Assembly (NCBI RefSeq): GCF_001715295.1
Contig: NZ_MDKB01000001.1
Coordinates: forward strand, 1,183,787 to 1,247,786
DNA: 64,000 bases
Direction of reading: 5' to 3'
Source: Streptomyces griseus
Lineage (GTDB): Bacteria; Actinomycetota; Actinomycetes; Streptomycetales; Streptomycetaceae
Under the pieces are notes generated by a model. It had not been told where the DNA came from, searched no databases, and saw only the letters and a program-made list of their open reading frames with translations. Positions 8,398 through 15,933 of the stretch are shown here, piece by piece. Each line of letters opens with the position of its first letter. Position 1 is the stretch's first letter. The translations under genes were made by a program, and so were the position numbers.

Positions 8398-9384
8398 ATG
8401 GACACCGAGGCGCTGCGATCGTTCGTCCGGGCGGCCGAGCTCGGGCAGTTCCACCGCGCGGCCGATGAGCTGGGCGTGACCCAGCAGGCGGTCTCCAAGC
8501 GGATCGCCGCCCTGGAGCGCGAGCTGGACGTGCGTCTGTTCTCACGGAATGCCCGGGGGGTCGAGCTGACGCTCGACGGGCAGGCGTTCCTCCCTCACGC
8601 GCGGAGCGTCGTCGCGGGCGTCGAGCGTGCCGTCGCGGCGGTCGGACCGGGCTCACGGGCCCTTCGGATCGACGTTCTCGGCCTGCGCAGCGCCCAGGCC
8701 GTCGTGCTGCACGACTACTGGCGGTCGCATCCCGACGTCGATCTCGACGTGGTGACCCTCAAGGTCACCGACCCGCGCGTGGCGGTCGCCGCCGTCGAGG
8801 CGGGCGACGTCGACGCCTCGTTCCGTACCGTCACCGACCCGGCCGTACTACCCCCCGACGTCCGGATGATCCACGCGTTCGACTCCCCGCTGGAACTGCT
8901 CGTCGGCCCGGGACACCCGCTCGCCGCAGCAGGGGAACTGACGCCGGCACAGCTGCGGAGGCACCGGATCTGGGTGCCGGGCATCGCACCCGGGAGCGAG
9001 TGGGCGGAGTTCTACGATCAGCTCGCCACCGACTTCGACCTGCGCCTCGACGCGGCAGGCCCGCACTTCGGGGACGAGGTGCTCCTGGACACCCTCGCGG
9101 ACTCCGCGGACGTGGCCACCCTCGTCGGTTCCCGCGACCGGTACATCTGGCCGGCCGGCCACGACCTGCGCCGTATCCCGGTCGTGGGTCCGGCCCTCGC
9201 CTATCCCCTCTCGCTCGTCCTCCCGAAGACGCACCCGCACCCGGGACTCCGTGGAGTCCTCGCCCACGTCCGAAGTCTGCCGCGGCTCTCCGGGCCGGTC
9301 TGGCTCCCCACCTGGGCGACGTCACCCCGGCCCGACGGCAGCGACCTTCCGCACATCCGTGTCTCCTCGCCCCGGCGAAGGTGA
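8398..9384 (+). CDS. LysR-family transcriptional regulator
   Basis: 328 aa. The N-terminal winged HTH is classical: MDTEALRSFVRAAELGQFHR, then AADELGVTQQAVSKRIAALE as the recognition helix. Residues 85-290 form the periplasmic-binding-like effector domain (ELLVGPGHPLA is the typical strand-turn of that domain). The ATG at 8398 is preferred over the frame that extends to 8137 because the HTH begins there and a -10 box sits just upstream (leaderless). It has no divergent partner, which is unusual for LysR, so the target is not apparent; the downstream acetyltransferase is the nearest candidate. The C-terminal 30 residues are Pro/Ser/Arg-rich and probably disordered. Confidence 0.9.
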   Translation: MDTEALRSFVRAAELGQFHRAADELGVTQQAVSKRIAALERELDVRLFSRNARGVELTLDGQAFLPHARSVVAGVERAVAAVGPGSRALRIDVLGLRSAQAVVLHDYWRSHPDVDLDVVTLKVTDPRVAVAAVEAGDVDASFRTVTDPAVLPPDVRMIHAFDSPLELLVGPGHPLAAAGELTPAQLRRHRIWVPGIAPGSEWAEFYDQLATDFDLRLDAAGPHFGDEVLLDTLADSADVATLVGSRDRYIWPAGHDLRRIPVVGPALAYPLSLVLPKTHPHPGLRGVLAHVRSLPRLSGPVWLPTWATSPRPDGSDLPHIRVSSPRRR

Positions 9385-9484
9385 CCACGGCGCCGGTCGC
9401 CCGGGCCGCCGCTCGTCGCCGGCGACCGGCCGGTCCTGTCCGGTCACCCGTACGCAGCCACCGGTACACAGAAAGGGGCGTGGC

Positions 9485-10027
9485 ATGTCCGACGACCGCC
9501 TCATGCCCATCCACGGCGCCGAGTTCCGGGCGATGGCCGAGAGGGTCCTCCGCGTCACGGAACTCACCTCACGCCTGAACGTCTTGCCCTTCGAGGACGA
9601 GGCGGGAAAGGCGGAACTGTTCGAGAAGATCCTCGGCAGCCCCCTGCCGGCGAACGTCACGATCTATCCGCCCTTCTTCACGGACCACGGCCTCCACCTC
9701 GACCTCGCCGAGCGTGTGTTCATCAACCAGAACTGCACGTTCCTCGACTACGCCGGCATCCGGCTCGGCGAGCGGGTGATGGTCGGGCCCAAGGTCACGT
9801 TCCTCACCAGTGGCCACCCGGTCGATCCCGGCGAGCGGCGGCTGTACCTCACCGGCGGGCCCATCGACGTGGCGGAGAACGTGTGGATCGGTGCCGGGGC
9901 CACGATCCTGCCCGGCGTCAGCATCGGCCGCGACGCCGTGATCGCCGCAGGCGCGGTCGTGGCGGACGACGTCCCGCCCGCAAGCCTGGTGACCGGCACC
10001 AAAGCCGCCGTGCGCCGGCAGTGGTGA
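9485..10027 (+). CDS. Left-handed beta-helix sugar O-acetyltransferase (maltose/galactoside acetyltransferase family)
   Basis: 180 aa, the usual size for the LacA/Maa/NodL family. An N-terminal helical cap is followed by hexapeptide repeats (INQNCTFLDYAGIRLGERVMVG, then IDVAENVWIGAGATILPGVSIG). The catalytic His of the family is visible in LTSGHPVD, and the closing VTGTKAAVRR matches the usual GxPAKxIR end. It would transfer acetyl from acetyl-CoA to a sugar or related hydroxyl; the acceptor cannot be predicted. ATG at 9485 has AAAGGGG upstream. Lies 100 nt after the LysR gene on the same strand. Confidence 0.9.
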   Translation: MSDDRLMPIHGAEFRAMAERVLRVTELTSRLNVLPFEDEAGKAELFEKILGSPLPANVTIYPPFFTDHGLHLDLAERVFINQNCTFLDYAGIRLGERVMVGPKVTFLTSGHPVDPGERRLYLTGGPIDVAENVWIGAGATILPGVSIGRDAVIAAGAVVADDVPPASLVTGTKAAVRRQW

Positions 10028-10115
10028 CGACCGGGGCGGGTATGCCGGGACGAGGTGCACGGCCCACCCGCTCCTCGCGCCCCGGCAGGCGGACGGTGAG
10101 CCTCCGGCCTGCCGT

Positions 10116-10134
10116 GCCGGTCACCCGGACCGGC
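10116..10134 (+). terminator. Short GC hairpin after the acetyltransferase gene
   Basis: Perfect 7-bp arms GCCGGTC/GACCGGC with a 5-nt loop, about 90 nt beyond the acetyltransferase stop and between convergent genes. No U-tract, as is normal in Streptomyces. Confidence 0.45.
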
Positions 10135-10275
10135 ACCGGGCCACCCGGCGGCGCCCGGCCGCCCGCCGAGTTCGTGGCCGAGGCGGTACGGCACCCGGAC
10201 GCTCCCGAGCCCTCGCGCAGGAGCAGCAGCCGCGAGGGCCGGTTGCGCAGACGGCACCGGAGGGCGGTGACCGCC

Positions 10276-10770
10276 TCAGGGCGCGAGGGTGTCCAGGAAG
10301 GCGGAGAGCTTGCTCCTCGTCCGCTCGATCTGCTGCGCGACGGTCAGTGACTCCTCCAGGCGCCGGCCGGACGCCGGGAGCTTCTTGCCCCGCACGTACA
10401 GCGAGCAGTCGAGGTCGGTGCAGAGGTAGATGCCGACCGAATTGCCGTCCCGTCCGGCCTGCCCCCGCTTACGGGCCGTCATCAGGGAGACACCGTTGCC
10501 GGGGTGCGTGGTCAGGCAGACCGAGCACATGCTGCGATGCAGGAAGCCGCGCTGCTGGGACGGGAAGCGGAGCGTCACGCCGGTCAGCTCCCCGTGGAGC
10601 TCGGTGACGAGATAACTCCGGTCGGGCGCGGAGAGATCGCGCCAGCCCAGGAAGTCCAGGTCGTCCCACGGCTGCTCGTCGAGGTCGCGGGGCAGCGGCA
10701 GACGTTTCGCCTCGCCCTTCGAGCAATTGACGAACGACGCACGGATGTCCTGCTCACTTACTGCTCTCAT
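10276..10770 (-). CDS. FBP-domain protein, elongation factor G-binding (FusB-like) family
   Basis: 164 aa. An N-terminal helical part carries the FBP signature (FVNCSKGEAKRLPLP and WDDLDFLGWRDLSAPDRSYLV). The C-terminal half has the treble-clef zinc site: CSVC near residue 81 and CTDLDC near residue 118. FusB/FusC bind EF-G and rescue ribosomes stalled by fusidic acid; actinobacterial homologues with this domain are common and mostly uncharacterised, so resistance is possible but not shown. There is no Shine-Dalgarno before the ATG: a TAGCCT box ends 7 nt upstream, implying a leaderless message, and a large inverted repeat overlaps the promoter. It ends the leftward series SPFH, NAD kinase-like, Nudix relic, FBP. 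Confidence 0.88.
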   Translation of the reverse strand: MRAVSEQDIRASFVNCSKGEAKRLPLPRDLDEQPWDDLDFLGWRDLSAPDRSYLVTELHGELTGVTLRFPSQQRGFLHRSMCSVCLTTHPGNGVSLMTARKRGQAGRDGNSVGIYLCTDLDCSLYVRGKKLPASGRRLEESLTVAQQIERTRSKLSAFLDTLAP

Positions 10771-10777
10771 ACCGACG

Positions 10778-10828
10778 AGGCTAGGCGTGCCTACGACCTA
10801 TAGGCAAATGATTAACCGCTGTAGGTCG
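10778..10828 (-). promoter_or_regulatory. Promoter and inverted-repeat operator of the FBP gene
   Basis: On the minus strand TTGCCT (plus 10802-10807) and TAGCCT (plus 10778-10783), 18 nt apart, fit -35 and -10 boxes; the start codon follows 7 nt later. An inverted repeat CGACCTATAG (10794-10803) / CTGTAGGTCG (10819-10828), 9 of 10 positions matching, covers the -35 side, and TAGGC-GT-GCCTA (10782-10793) is a second small palindrome in the spacer. This is a good candidate repressor site; the repressor is unknown. Confidence 0.55.
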
Positions 10829-11064
10829 GTGCCGGTGATCACAGACCCGTGCCTCCGGGCGGCCCGATCGGCAGGTGGTGAGCCGGGGGACGACTCGTGC
10901 GTCGGGTCGATCTTGCCGCCGGGAAGCTCCCAGGTGCCGTCCCGGTGCCTGCCGAGGAGGATCCTGCCCTCCCCGTCCCGCACGATCACACCCACCCCGA
11001 AGGCGGCCTGGGCGAGCGGTGGACGGGTGTTGCGGGTCGCGGGGGAGGAGGATCCGTCGTTCAT
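10798..11064 (-). pseudogene. Truncated Nudix hydrolase (MutT-like)
   Basis: The first 55 residues are a clear Nudix N-terminus: GVGVIVRDGEGRILLGRHRD then GTWELPGGKID, the strand leading into the Nudix box. The box should continue with E-x7-R-E-x2-E-E-x-G, but instead the frame reads THESSPGSPPADRAARRHG and stops after 88 residues; about 60-80 residues of the fold, including the metal-binding glutamates, are missing. Its 3' part runs into the operator region of the FBP gene, suggesting that a deletion joined them. Loss of catalytic activity is almost certain if the reading is right. Confidence 0.75.
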
Positions 11065-11118
11065 GGTCTGTTCTGCTCCCGGCTGTTCGGGGGACGGGCG
11101 TACGGAATCCCGTCATCC

Positions 11119-12021
11119 TCACACGACCAGGTTCAGCGAGGTGGGGGAGATTCCGAGACGGACGCTCTGGCCCCACGTCAGCTCCAGCGCGTCCGCCTCC
11201 ATGCCGTCGCCGAAGACCACCATCCGGTCCGACTCGACGGTGAGCGCGAGCCCCTCCCCGCGGCCCAGCTCCCCGGCGACCAGCGAGGTGCCGGTCGCCG
11301 GAGAGGGCCACGCCTCGCGTACGAACCAGAGCAGCCGGGGATCGGCCGGGCCCGGCAGTCGCAGTGTGCTGCCCCGCTCGGCCCACAGGGAGCGCATCCA
11401 GCCCGTGGCGCCCGTACCGGTGCCGACCAGGACGCCCGAGGACGCCTGGGACTCCTCACCGGCCGCGGAGGGGCCGTCCGGGGAGATGCGGTAGCGCGCG
11501 GTCCCGTGGCCGGGCGGACCGAGACAGATCTCGTTCAGGGCGAGCAGCCGCTGCGTGTCGTCGGCGACGGCCTCGACCATGGTGAGCGCCTCCGTCCGGT
11601 CGCCGGACGCGACGGCGGCCCGGCAGAGCGCCGCCGTGTCGGCGGGCCGGTGGCGTACGAGGACACCGGGGTTGCGGCCTGGATCGGCGTTGATGCCGAT
11701 CACGGGTCGGCCGTCCAGGTACTTGGCGCAATTGGCGACCAGGCCGTCCTGACCGACCGCGAGCACCACGTCCTGCGGGGCGAACAGGAAGCGGTCGAGA
11801 TCCGCCCGCTCCACCCGTGTGCGGCGCCAGGTCAGCGGTATGCCGGCGGCCACCTCGTCGAGGGCACGCCGGGTGCGCGCGTGGCGCTCGGCCACCTCCT
11901 CGACGGACCGGCCACGGGTGGAGAGGAAGAACGCGGCCTGCCCATGGGTCCCGTGGCGCGCCAGGAGCTCCTCGTACTCGGTCCTGCGGTGCACCAGCAC
12001 CGCCCGGGGTGCCAGGCTCAC
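11119..12021 (-). CDS. NAD(+) kinase-family protein with altered nucleotide motif
   Basis: 300 aa. It follows the NAD kinase fold: an N-terminal alpha/beta domain ending in AVGQDGLVAN (residues 88-97), the ALNEICLG motif that corresponds to the NNE/D substrate motif, and a beta-rich C-terminal domain with GTGTGATGWMRS, matching the usual STPTGSTAY segment. The GGDGT motif, whose Asp is needed for catalysis, reads GQDGL here, with Asp kept. It may phosphorylate NAD, another lipid or nucleotide, or have a regulatory role. GTG start at 12021 overlaps the stop of the SPFH gene by 4 nt (GTGA), so the two are translationally coupled. Confidence 0.8.
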   Translation of the reverse strand: MSLAPRAVLVHRRTEYEELLARHGTHGQAAFFLSTRGRSVEEVAERHARTRRALDEVAAGIPLTWRRTRVERADLDRFLFAPQDVVLAVGQDGLVANCAKYLDGRPVIGINADPGRNPGVLVRHRPADTAALCRAAVASGDRTEALTMVEAVADDTQRLLALNEICLGPPGHGTARYRISPDGPSAAGEESQASSGVLVGTGTGATGWMRSLWAERGSTLRLPGPADPRLLWFVREAWPSPATGTSLVAGELGRGEGLALTVESDRMVVFGDGMEADALELTWGQSVRLGISPTSLNLVV

Positions 12022-13031
12022 CCCTCCGCCCCGGGCTCGGTCCGTCCGAGTCTGGCCAGCAGGCCCGTCAGGACGTCGGGGGAGAGGGTGAGGCTGTCGA
12101 TGCGGGGAAGGTTCTCGGCCAGCCGGGTGACCGCCAGGGCGTGCAGCGTTCCGGGGGCCGCCTCCGAGTGGGCCCGCAGCCAGGCCGCCTGGGCCTCGGC
12201 GCGGGCCGCCCCGACCTCCCGGGCCGCCTGGGCCTCGGCGCGGGCCAGGCTCACCGTGCGGCCCGCCTCGGTTTCCGTACGGACCAGGTCGGCTGCCGCC
12301 TTCTCCTCCGCCTCGCGCCGGGCGTTGGTCCCTCGCTGGTCGACCAACTGCTCCTCTCGACGGGCGAGTTCGATGCGGCTGGCGAGTTCGTTCTCGGCGA
12401 TGGCCCGCTCGCGCTCGACCGCCACGGCCCGGCGCTCGTAGACGGCGCGGTCGGCGTCCTGCTGGATCTGCTCCCTTGCCGGGGTGCGCAGCGCGCGCTC
12501 GACCTCCGCCTCCGGGCGGATGGCGACCACGCGTACGGTCACCACGTCGATCCCCGTCGCCGGCAGCCGCGGCTCCGTCGCGAGCCCGGAGGCCACCCGT
12601 TCCCGTACGGTGGCGACCCCGTCGACCAGTGCGGTGGAGAGCGGCGTCCGGGCCAGTACGTCCAGGGTGTGCTGCTGTGCGGTGTCGGTGAGCAGGGTGG
12701 CGATCTGCTCCAGCGGGGCGGCCCGCCAGACGCCGGTGTCCGGATCGATCGAGAAGTCGAGCCGGGCGGCGGCCTCGGCCGGGTCGCTGATCCGGTAGGT
12801 GACCGTGGCCTGCACCGTGACGTCCTGGAAGTCGGCCGTACGGCCGTGGAAGGCCATGGCCAGCTCGCGGTCGTCGACCGGGACCTCGGAGAGCGCCGCG
12901 GTCAGTGACCGGAACCAGAAGCTGAGCCCCGGGCCGTCGTGGACAAGCCTGCCGCGCCTGTGGTGGCGGATGTGGGCGGTGGGCGCGGAGCGCAGGTGCC
13001 GCCTGCCGAGGCGCCGGGTGATGTCGGCCAT
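12018..13031 (-). CDS. SPFH/band 7 domain protein (stomatin/prohibitin superfamily)
   Basis: 337 aa. Residues 30-210 form the SPFH domain (RGRLVHDGPGLSFWFRSLT, then DVTVQATVTYRISDP), typical of membrane-microdomain scaffold proteins. Residues 210-290 are a charged coiled-coil helix rich in Ala, Glu and Arg, ending in a variable tail. No transmembrane helix is apparent from the chosen start; a longer frame from 13151 adds a hydrophobic segment (LLVLLTISTLPIIVL), but GAGGGGG directly precedes the ATG at 13031. Coupled to the NAD-kinase homologue downstream. SPFH proteins usually pair with NfeD-type proteases, so this pairing is worth noting. Confidence 0.85.
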   Translation of the reverse strand: MADITRRLGRRHLRSAPTAHIRHHRRGRLVHDGPGLSFWFRSLTAALSEVPVDDRELAMAFHGRTADFQDVTVQATVTYRISDPAEAAARLDFSIDPDTGVWRAAPLEQIATLLTDTAQQHTLDVLARTPLSTALVDGVATVRERVASGLATEPRLPATGIDVVTVRVVAIRPEAEVERALRTPAREQIQQDADRAVYERRAVAVERERAIAENELASRIELARREEQLVDQRGTNARREAEEKAAADLVRTETEAGRTVSLARAEAQAAREVGAARAEAQAAWLRAHSEAAPGTLHALAVTRLAENLPRIDSLTLSPDVLTGLLARLGRTEPGAEG

Positions 13032-13125
13032 ATCGGACCCCCTCTTTCTCGTCATCAAGACGATAATCGGGAGGGTGGATATCGTCAAGAGGACGAGAAG
13101 GGGCCGGGTGAGGTCCGGAAAGCGG

Positions 13126-13158
13126 CCGGCCGGTGGCTTCGTGGAAGCCACCGGCCGG
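13126..13158 (-). terminator. Strong hairpin after the TetR gene
   Basis: Perfect 15-bp arms around a 3-nt GTG loop, between the TetR stop and the SPFH start on the same strand. It would end TetR transcription before the SPFH-NAD kinase unit. Confidence 0.7.
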
Positions 13159-13235
13159 AGGTGCGCGCCGACCCCGTCCCCACGGTGCGGCGCGAGCGGG
13201 CCGCCGTCATCCGCTCGGACGACGGCCCACGTGCG

Positions 13236-13865
13236 TCAGGACCCGGACGGGGGTGCCGGGGCCTCGAGTGCGGGCAGGACGGCGGACTCGATGAAGTGGG
13301 TGAGGAACCCCTCCTCGCCGTACCGTCCCTCCAGGAGTGGCCGGGCGCGCATGACCCCCAGCAGCTGGGCGGCGACGAACGGCACCGCGGGGTTTCCTTC
13401 CGCGACCTCGCCGCGCTCCACGGCGCGCCGCACCATCGCGTCGATGGCGTCGATCGAGGGCGCGATCAGAGCCTCGCGGAGCGCGCACAGAAGCCCGGGA
13501 TTCTGCAGCGCGGCATGGCTCAGCGCGTGCATCAGTGCGGTGTCGCGGTTCGAGGCCGCGTCGATGACCCGCGCGGCCTCGTGGAGGTCGCCGCTCAGGG
13601 TGCCGGTGTCGATGTGTGCCAGCAGGGGCGTACGGGTGCCGTGCAGGGCGGCGACGACCAGTTCGGGCTTGGAGCCCCACTGCCGGTAGAGGGTCGACTT
13701 GCCGCATCGGGTGCGCGCCGCGACCCCCTCCATGGTCAGGGACTCGTAACCGCCCTCGCGGAGAAGCTCCAGTACGGCCGTGTAGAGCTCCTGTGCCCGC
13801 TCCGGTGTGATCTTCGACCGGCGTGGCGACGGTGCTGACTCCTGTGCGGAACCGGGCGACTGCAT
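13236..13865 (-). CDS. TetR/AcrR-family repressor
   Basis: 209 aa. N-terminal TetR HTH at residues 20-66: YTAVLELLREGGYESLTMEG, then VAARTRCGKSTLYRQWGSK. The C-terminal ligand domain (80-200) is all-helical. It reads away from the PAP2-DMT pair; the 165-nt gap between them is filled with a large palindrome and two partial copies, so autoregulation and repression of the divergent pair are likely. ATG at 13865 begins just before the basic extension to the HTH. Confidence 0.92.
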   Translation of the reverse strand: MQSPGSAQESAPSPRRSKITPERAQELYTAVLELLREGGYESLTMEGVAARTRCGKSTLYRQWGSKPELVVAALHGTRTPLLAHIDTGTLSGDLHEAARVIDAASNRDTALMHALSHAALQNPGLLCALREALIAPSIDAIDAMVRRAVERGEVAEGNPAVPFVAAQLLGVMRARPLLEGRYGEEGFLTHFIESAVLPALEAPAPPSGS

Positions 13866-13910
13866 GTGCTTCCCTCTCTGCGCCGTTGCGACGGGGACCT
13901 CCGATACGTC

Positions 13911-13971
13911 AGTGTACCGATACGCGCGTGTACCGATACGCCTGCGTATCGGTACACTGGCGTATCGATAG
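13911..13971. promoter_or_regulatory. TetR operator array: perfect 30-bp palindrome plus flanking copies
   Basis: GTGTACCGATACGC (13928-13941) and GCGTATCGGTACAC (13944-13957) are perfect 14-bp arms separated by CT. A further direct copy, GTGTACCGATACGC, lies at 13912-13925, and GCGTATCGATA follows at 13960-13970. The array lies between the TetR and PAP2 start codons and would cover both promoters. A regulator bound as paired dimers fits the spacing. Confidence 0.75.
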
Positions 13972-14030
13972 GGCGCGGCCCAGCCGCGCCGTTACCGAAA
14001 CAACGCTTCGTCAGCAAAGGGGCACGGGTG

Positions 14031-14867
14031 ATGGACATCCGCAGCGAGCCTGCGGACCGGGAGCCGGACATCTCTGCCCGACCGCCCCTGCTCCGCGAGC
14101 TCCTCCTGGTCGCAGGACTCTTCCTCGTCTACAAACTCGGCCGTCAGGCCGCGAACGGACGCGTCGAGGAAGCGTTCCGCAACGCCGGCCAGGTCTGGGA
14201 CCTCGAACGCGCCCTCCGCCTCCCCGGGGAAGGGGGCGTGCAGAGCCTGCTCCTGCACAGTCACACGCTGGTGCAGGCGGCCAACACCTACTACGCGAGC
14301 GTGCACTTCCCCGCCACGCTGCTCTTCCTGGCCTGGCTCTACGTGCGGCGCCCCCGCCACTACGTGTGGTCGCGCCGCATACTCGCCGTCCTCACCGGAG
14401 CCGCGCTCGCCCTGCACCTGCTCTTCCCCCTCGCACCCCCGCGGATGCTGCACGCCACGGGCCTCGTCGACACCGGGCAGGTGTACGGCCCCACGGTCTA
14501 CGCAGCCACTCCGGCCACCGACTCGACGGCCAACCAGTTCGCCGCGATGCCCTCACTGCACTTCGGGTGGGCTCTGGCCGTCGCCGTCGGGCTGATCGTC
14601 GCCACCCGCTCCCGGTGGCGCGTGCTGTGGCTGCTGCACCCGCTGCTCACCCTGCTCGTCATCGTGGGTACGGCCAACCACTACTGGCTCGACGCCCTCG
14701 TGGTCTCCGCACTGCTCTCGGTCGCCTACGCCGCGCTCCGGCTGCCCCGCCCCGCGGACGCCCCGGTCCGACTGCCCTGGCCGACCCGGCCGGCGGCACT
14801 GCCGGCCGGGTCGGCCCACAGGACCCTTGGGGCCCGCGGCTACGCACAGACCGGAGCGCGCGGATGA
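14031..14867 (+). CDS. PAP2-superfamily membrane phosphatase / inositol phosphorylceramide synthase-like protein
   Basis: 278 aa with about six membrane segments. It carries the split PAP2/aureobasidin-type active site: MPSLHFGWA near residue 173 and GTANHYWLDAL near 214, whose two His and Asp are the catalytic triad of this group. Members hydrolyse or transfer phosphate-linked head groups on membrane lipids; the alanine/arginine-rich last 50 residues are probably cytoplasmic. The ATG at 14031 (AAAGG upstream) fits the first membrane segment; the longer frame crosses the operator array. Stop overlaps the next start as ATGA, so it is coupled to the DMT transporter. Confidence 0.87.
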   Translation: MDIRSEPADREPDISARPPLLRELLLVAGLFLVYKLGRQAANGRVEEAFRNAGQVWDLERALRLPGEGGVQSLLLHSHTLVQAANTYYASVHFPATLLFLAWLYVRRPRHYVWSRRILAVLTGAALALHLLFPLAPPRMLHATGLVDTGQVYGPTVYAATPATDSTANQFAAMPSLHFGWALAVAVGLIVATRSRWRVLWLLHPLLTLLVIVGTANHYWLDALVVSALLSVAYAALRLPRPADAPVRLPWPTRPAALPAGSAHRTLGARGYAQTGARG

Positions 14868-15853
14868 ACGCCACAGCCGTAGCCGTCCTGCTCTCCCTCG
14901 TCTCCGCCGGCGCCTACGCCGCGGCGGCGGTGGCGCAGGCGCGGCTCGCCGGCCGGCCCGAAGCGTCCACCGGGGTCCTGCACATGCTGCGCCGGGGGGC
15001 CTGGTGGTCGGCCGTCGGCCTCAACGCGGGCGGAGCACTCCTGCACGTCGCCGCGCTGAAGTACGGGCCGCTCACCCTCGTCCAGCCCCTCGGCGCGCTC
15101 ACCCTCGTCGCGGCCGTCCCTCTCGGGGCCCGCGCCGCCGGGCGCCGGGTCAGCTGCACGGAGTGGCGCGGCACCCTGCTCACCCTGGTCGGCCTCGGCG
15201 CCCTGCTGCTCGCCGCGGGCGGCTCCGCGCCGCACGACACGCTCACCCTGACCGAGGCCCTCGCGGTCGGCGCGGTGACCATGGCGCTCGTCGCCGGCCT
15301 CGGCCGCCCAGGTGCCCGCCCGGGACTCCGGCACGCCGCCGCGTCCGGCATCACCTCCGGCGTGGCCTCGGCGCTCACCCAGACACTGACGGTCGCGGCC
15401 ACCGACCACGCCGGTTCCCTGCTCAGCTGGCGGCTGGTGACCGTGGCGCTGCTCGTCTCCCTCTTCGCCATGGGCGGCCTGCTGCTCTCCCAGACGGCGT
15501 ACCGCGGCGGCCTCGGGGCCCCGCTCGCCGTCGTCACCCTCGCCAACCCGGTCGCCGCCGCTGTCATCGGTCTCGCCCTGCTCGGCGAACGCCTCCAGGG
15601 CGGGACCGTCGGCCTCGCTCCCGCGCTCGTCGGCGCGGCGGCCGCCGGCCGGGGCGTCCTGCTGCTCAGCCGGGCGCAGGGCCGGACCGCGCCCGCCCAG
15701 GTCCCCACGCGGGCCGTCGCGAGTGCTCCGCCCCGGGTCGTCATCGCCGCCCCGCCCCGCACCGGGGCGGGGCGCACCGGCCCGTCCACGTCCGCGCCCG
15801 GCCCTCGGCCGACGCGGTCCGAGCAGGTCGGAACACCCGTCGGCGGCCCCTGA
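14864..15853 (+). CDS. DMT/EamA-type membrane transporter
   Basis: 329 aa with nine or ten hydrophobic helices in two EamA-like halves (ALKYGPLTLVQPLGALTLVA in the first; AVVTLANPVAAAVIGLALLG in the second), followed by a 60-residue hydrophilic, Pro/Ala/Arg-rich tail. It belongs to the drug/metabolite transporter superfamily; the substrate is unknown. Coupled to the PAP2 gene by ATGA and likely repressed by the divergent TetR protein. A strong GC hairpin lies inside the tail-coding part. Confidence 0.85.
   Translation: MNATAVAVLLSLVSAGAYAAAAVAQARLAGRPEASTGVLHMLRRGAWWSAVGLNAGGALLHVAALKYGPLTLVQPLGALTLVAAVPLGARAAGRRVSCTEWRGTLLTLVGLGALLLAAGGSAPHDTLTLTEALAVGAVTMALVAGLGRPGARPGLRHAAASGITSGVASALTQTLTVAATDHAGSLLSWRLVTVALLVSLFAMGGLLLSQTAYRGGLGAPLAVVTLANPVAAAVIGLALLGERLQGGTVGLAPALVGAAAAGRGVLLLSRAQGRTAPAQVPTRAVASAPPRVVIAAPPRTGAGRTGPSTSAPGPRPTRSEQVGTPVGGP
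15748..15774 (+). terminator. Intragenic GC hairpin near the end of the DMT gene
   Basis: Perfect 12-bp arms CGCCCCGCCCCG / CGGGGCGGGGCG with a 3-nt loop, about 80 nt before the DMT stop codon. It looks like a rho-independent-type stem but lies inside coding sequence, so it may attenuate or mark a recently extended C-terminus. Confidence 0.3.
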
Positions 15854-15933
15854 GGCACGGCGGCGCTACAGACACACGGCGACCCGCACGGCCCCGCGAA
15901 CCGGTGACGCGCGACCCGGCCCCGGGACAGCTC

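Noticed and set aside
12018..13151. SPFH start at 13151 with a leading membrane helix
   Set aside because: The ATG at 13031 has a strong GAGGGGG; the upstream part lacks an RBS, though a membrane-anchored form is not excluded.
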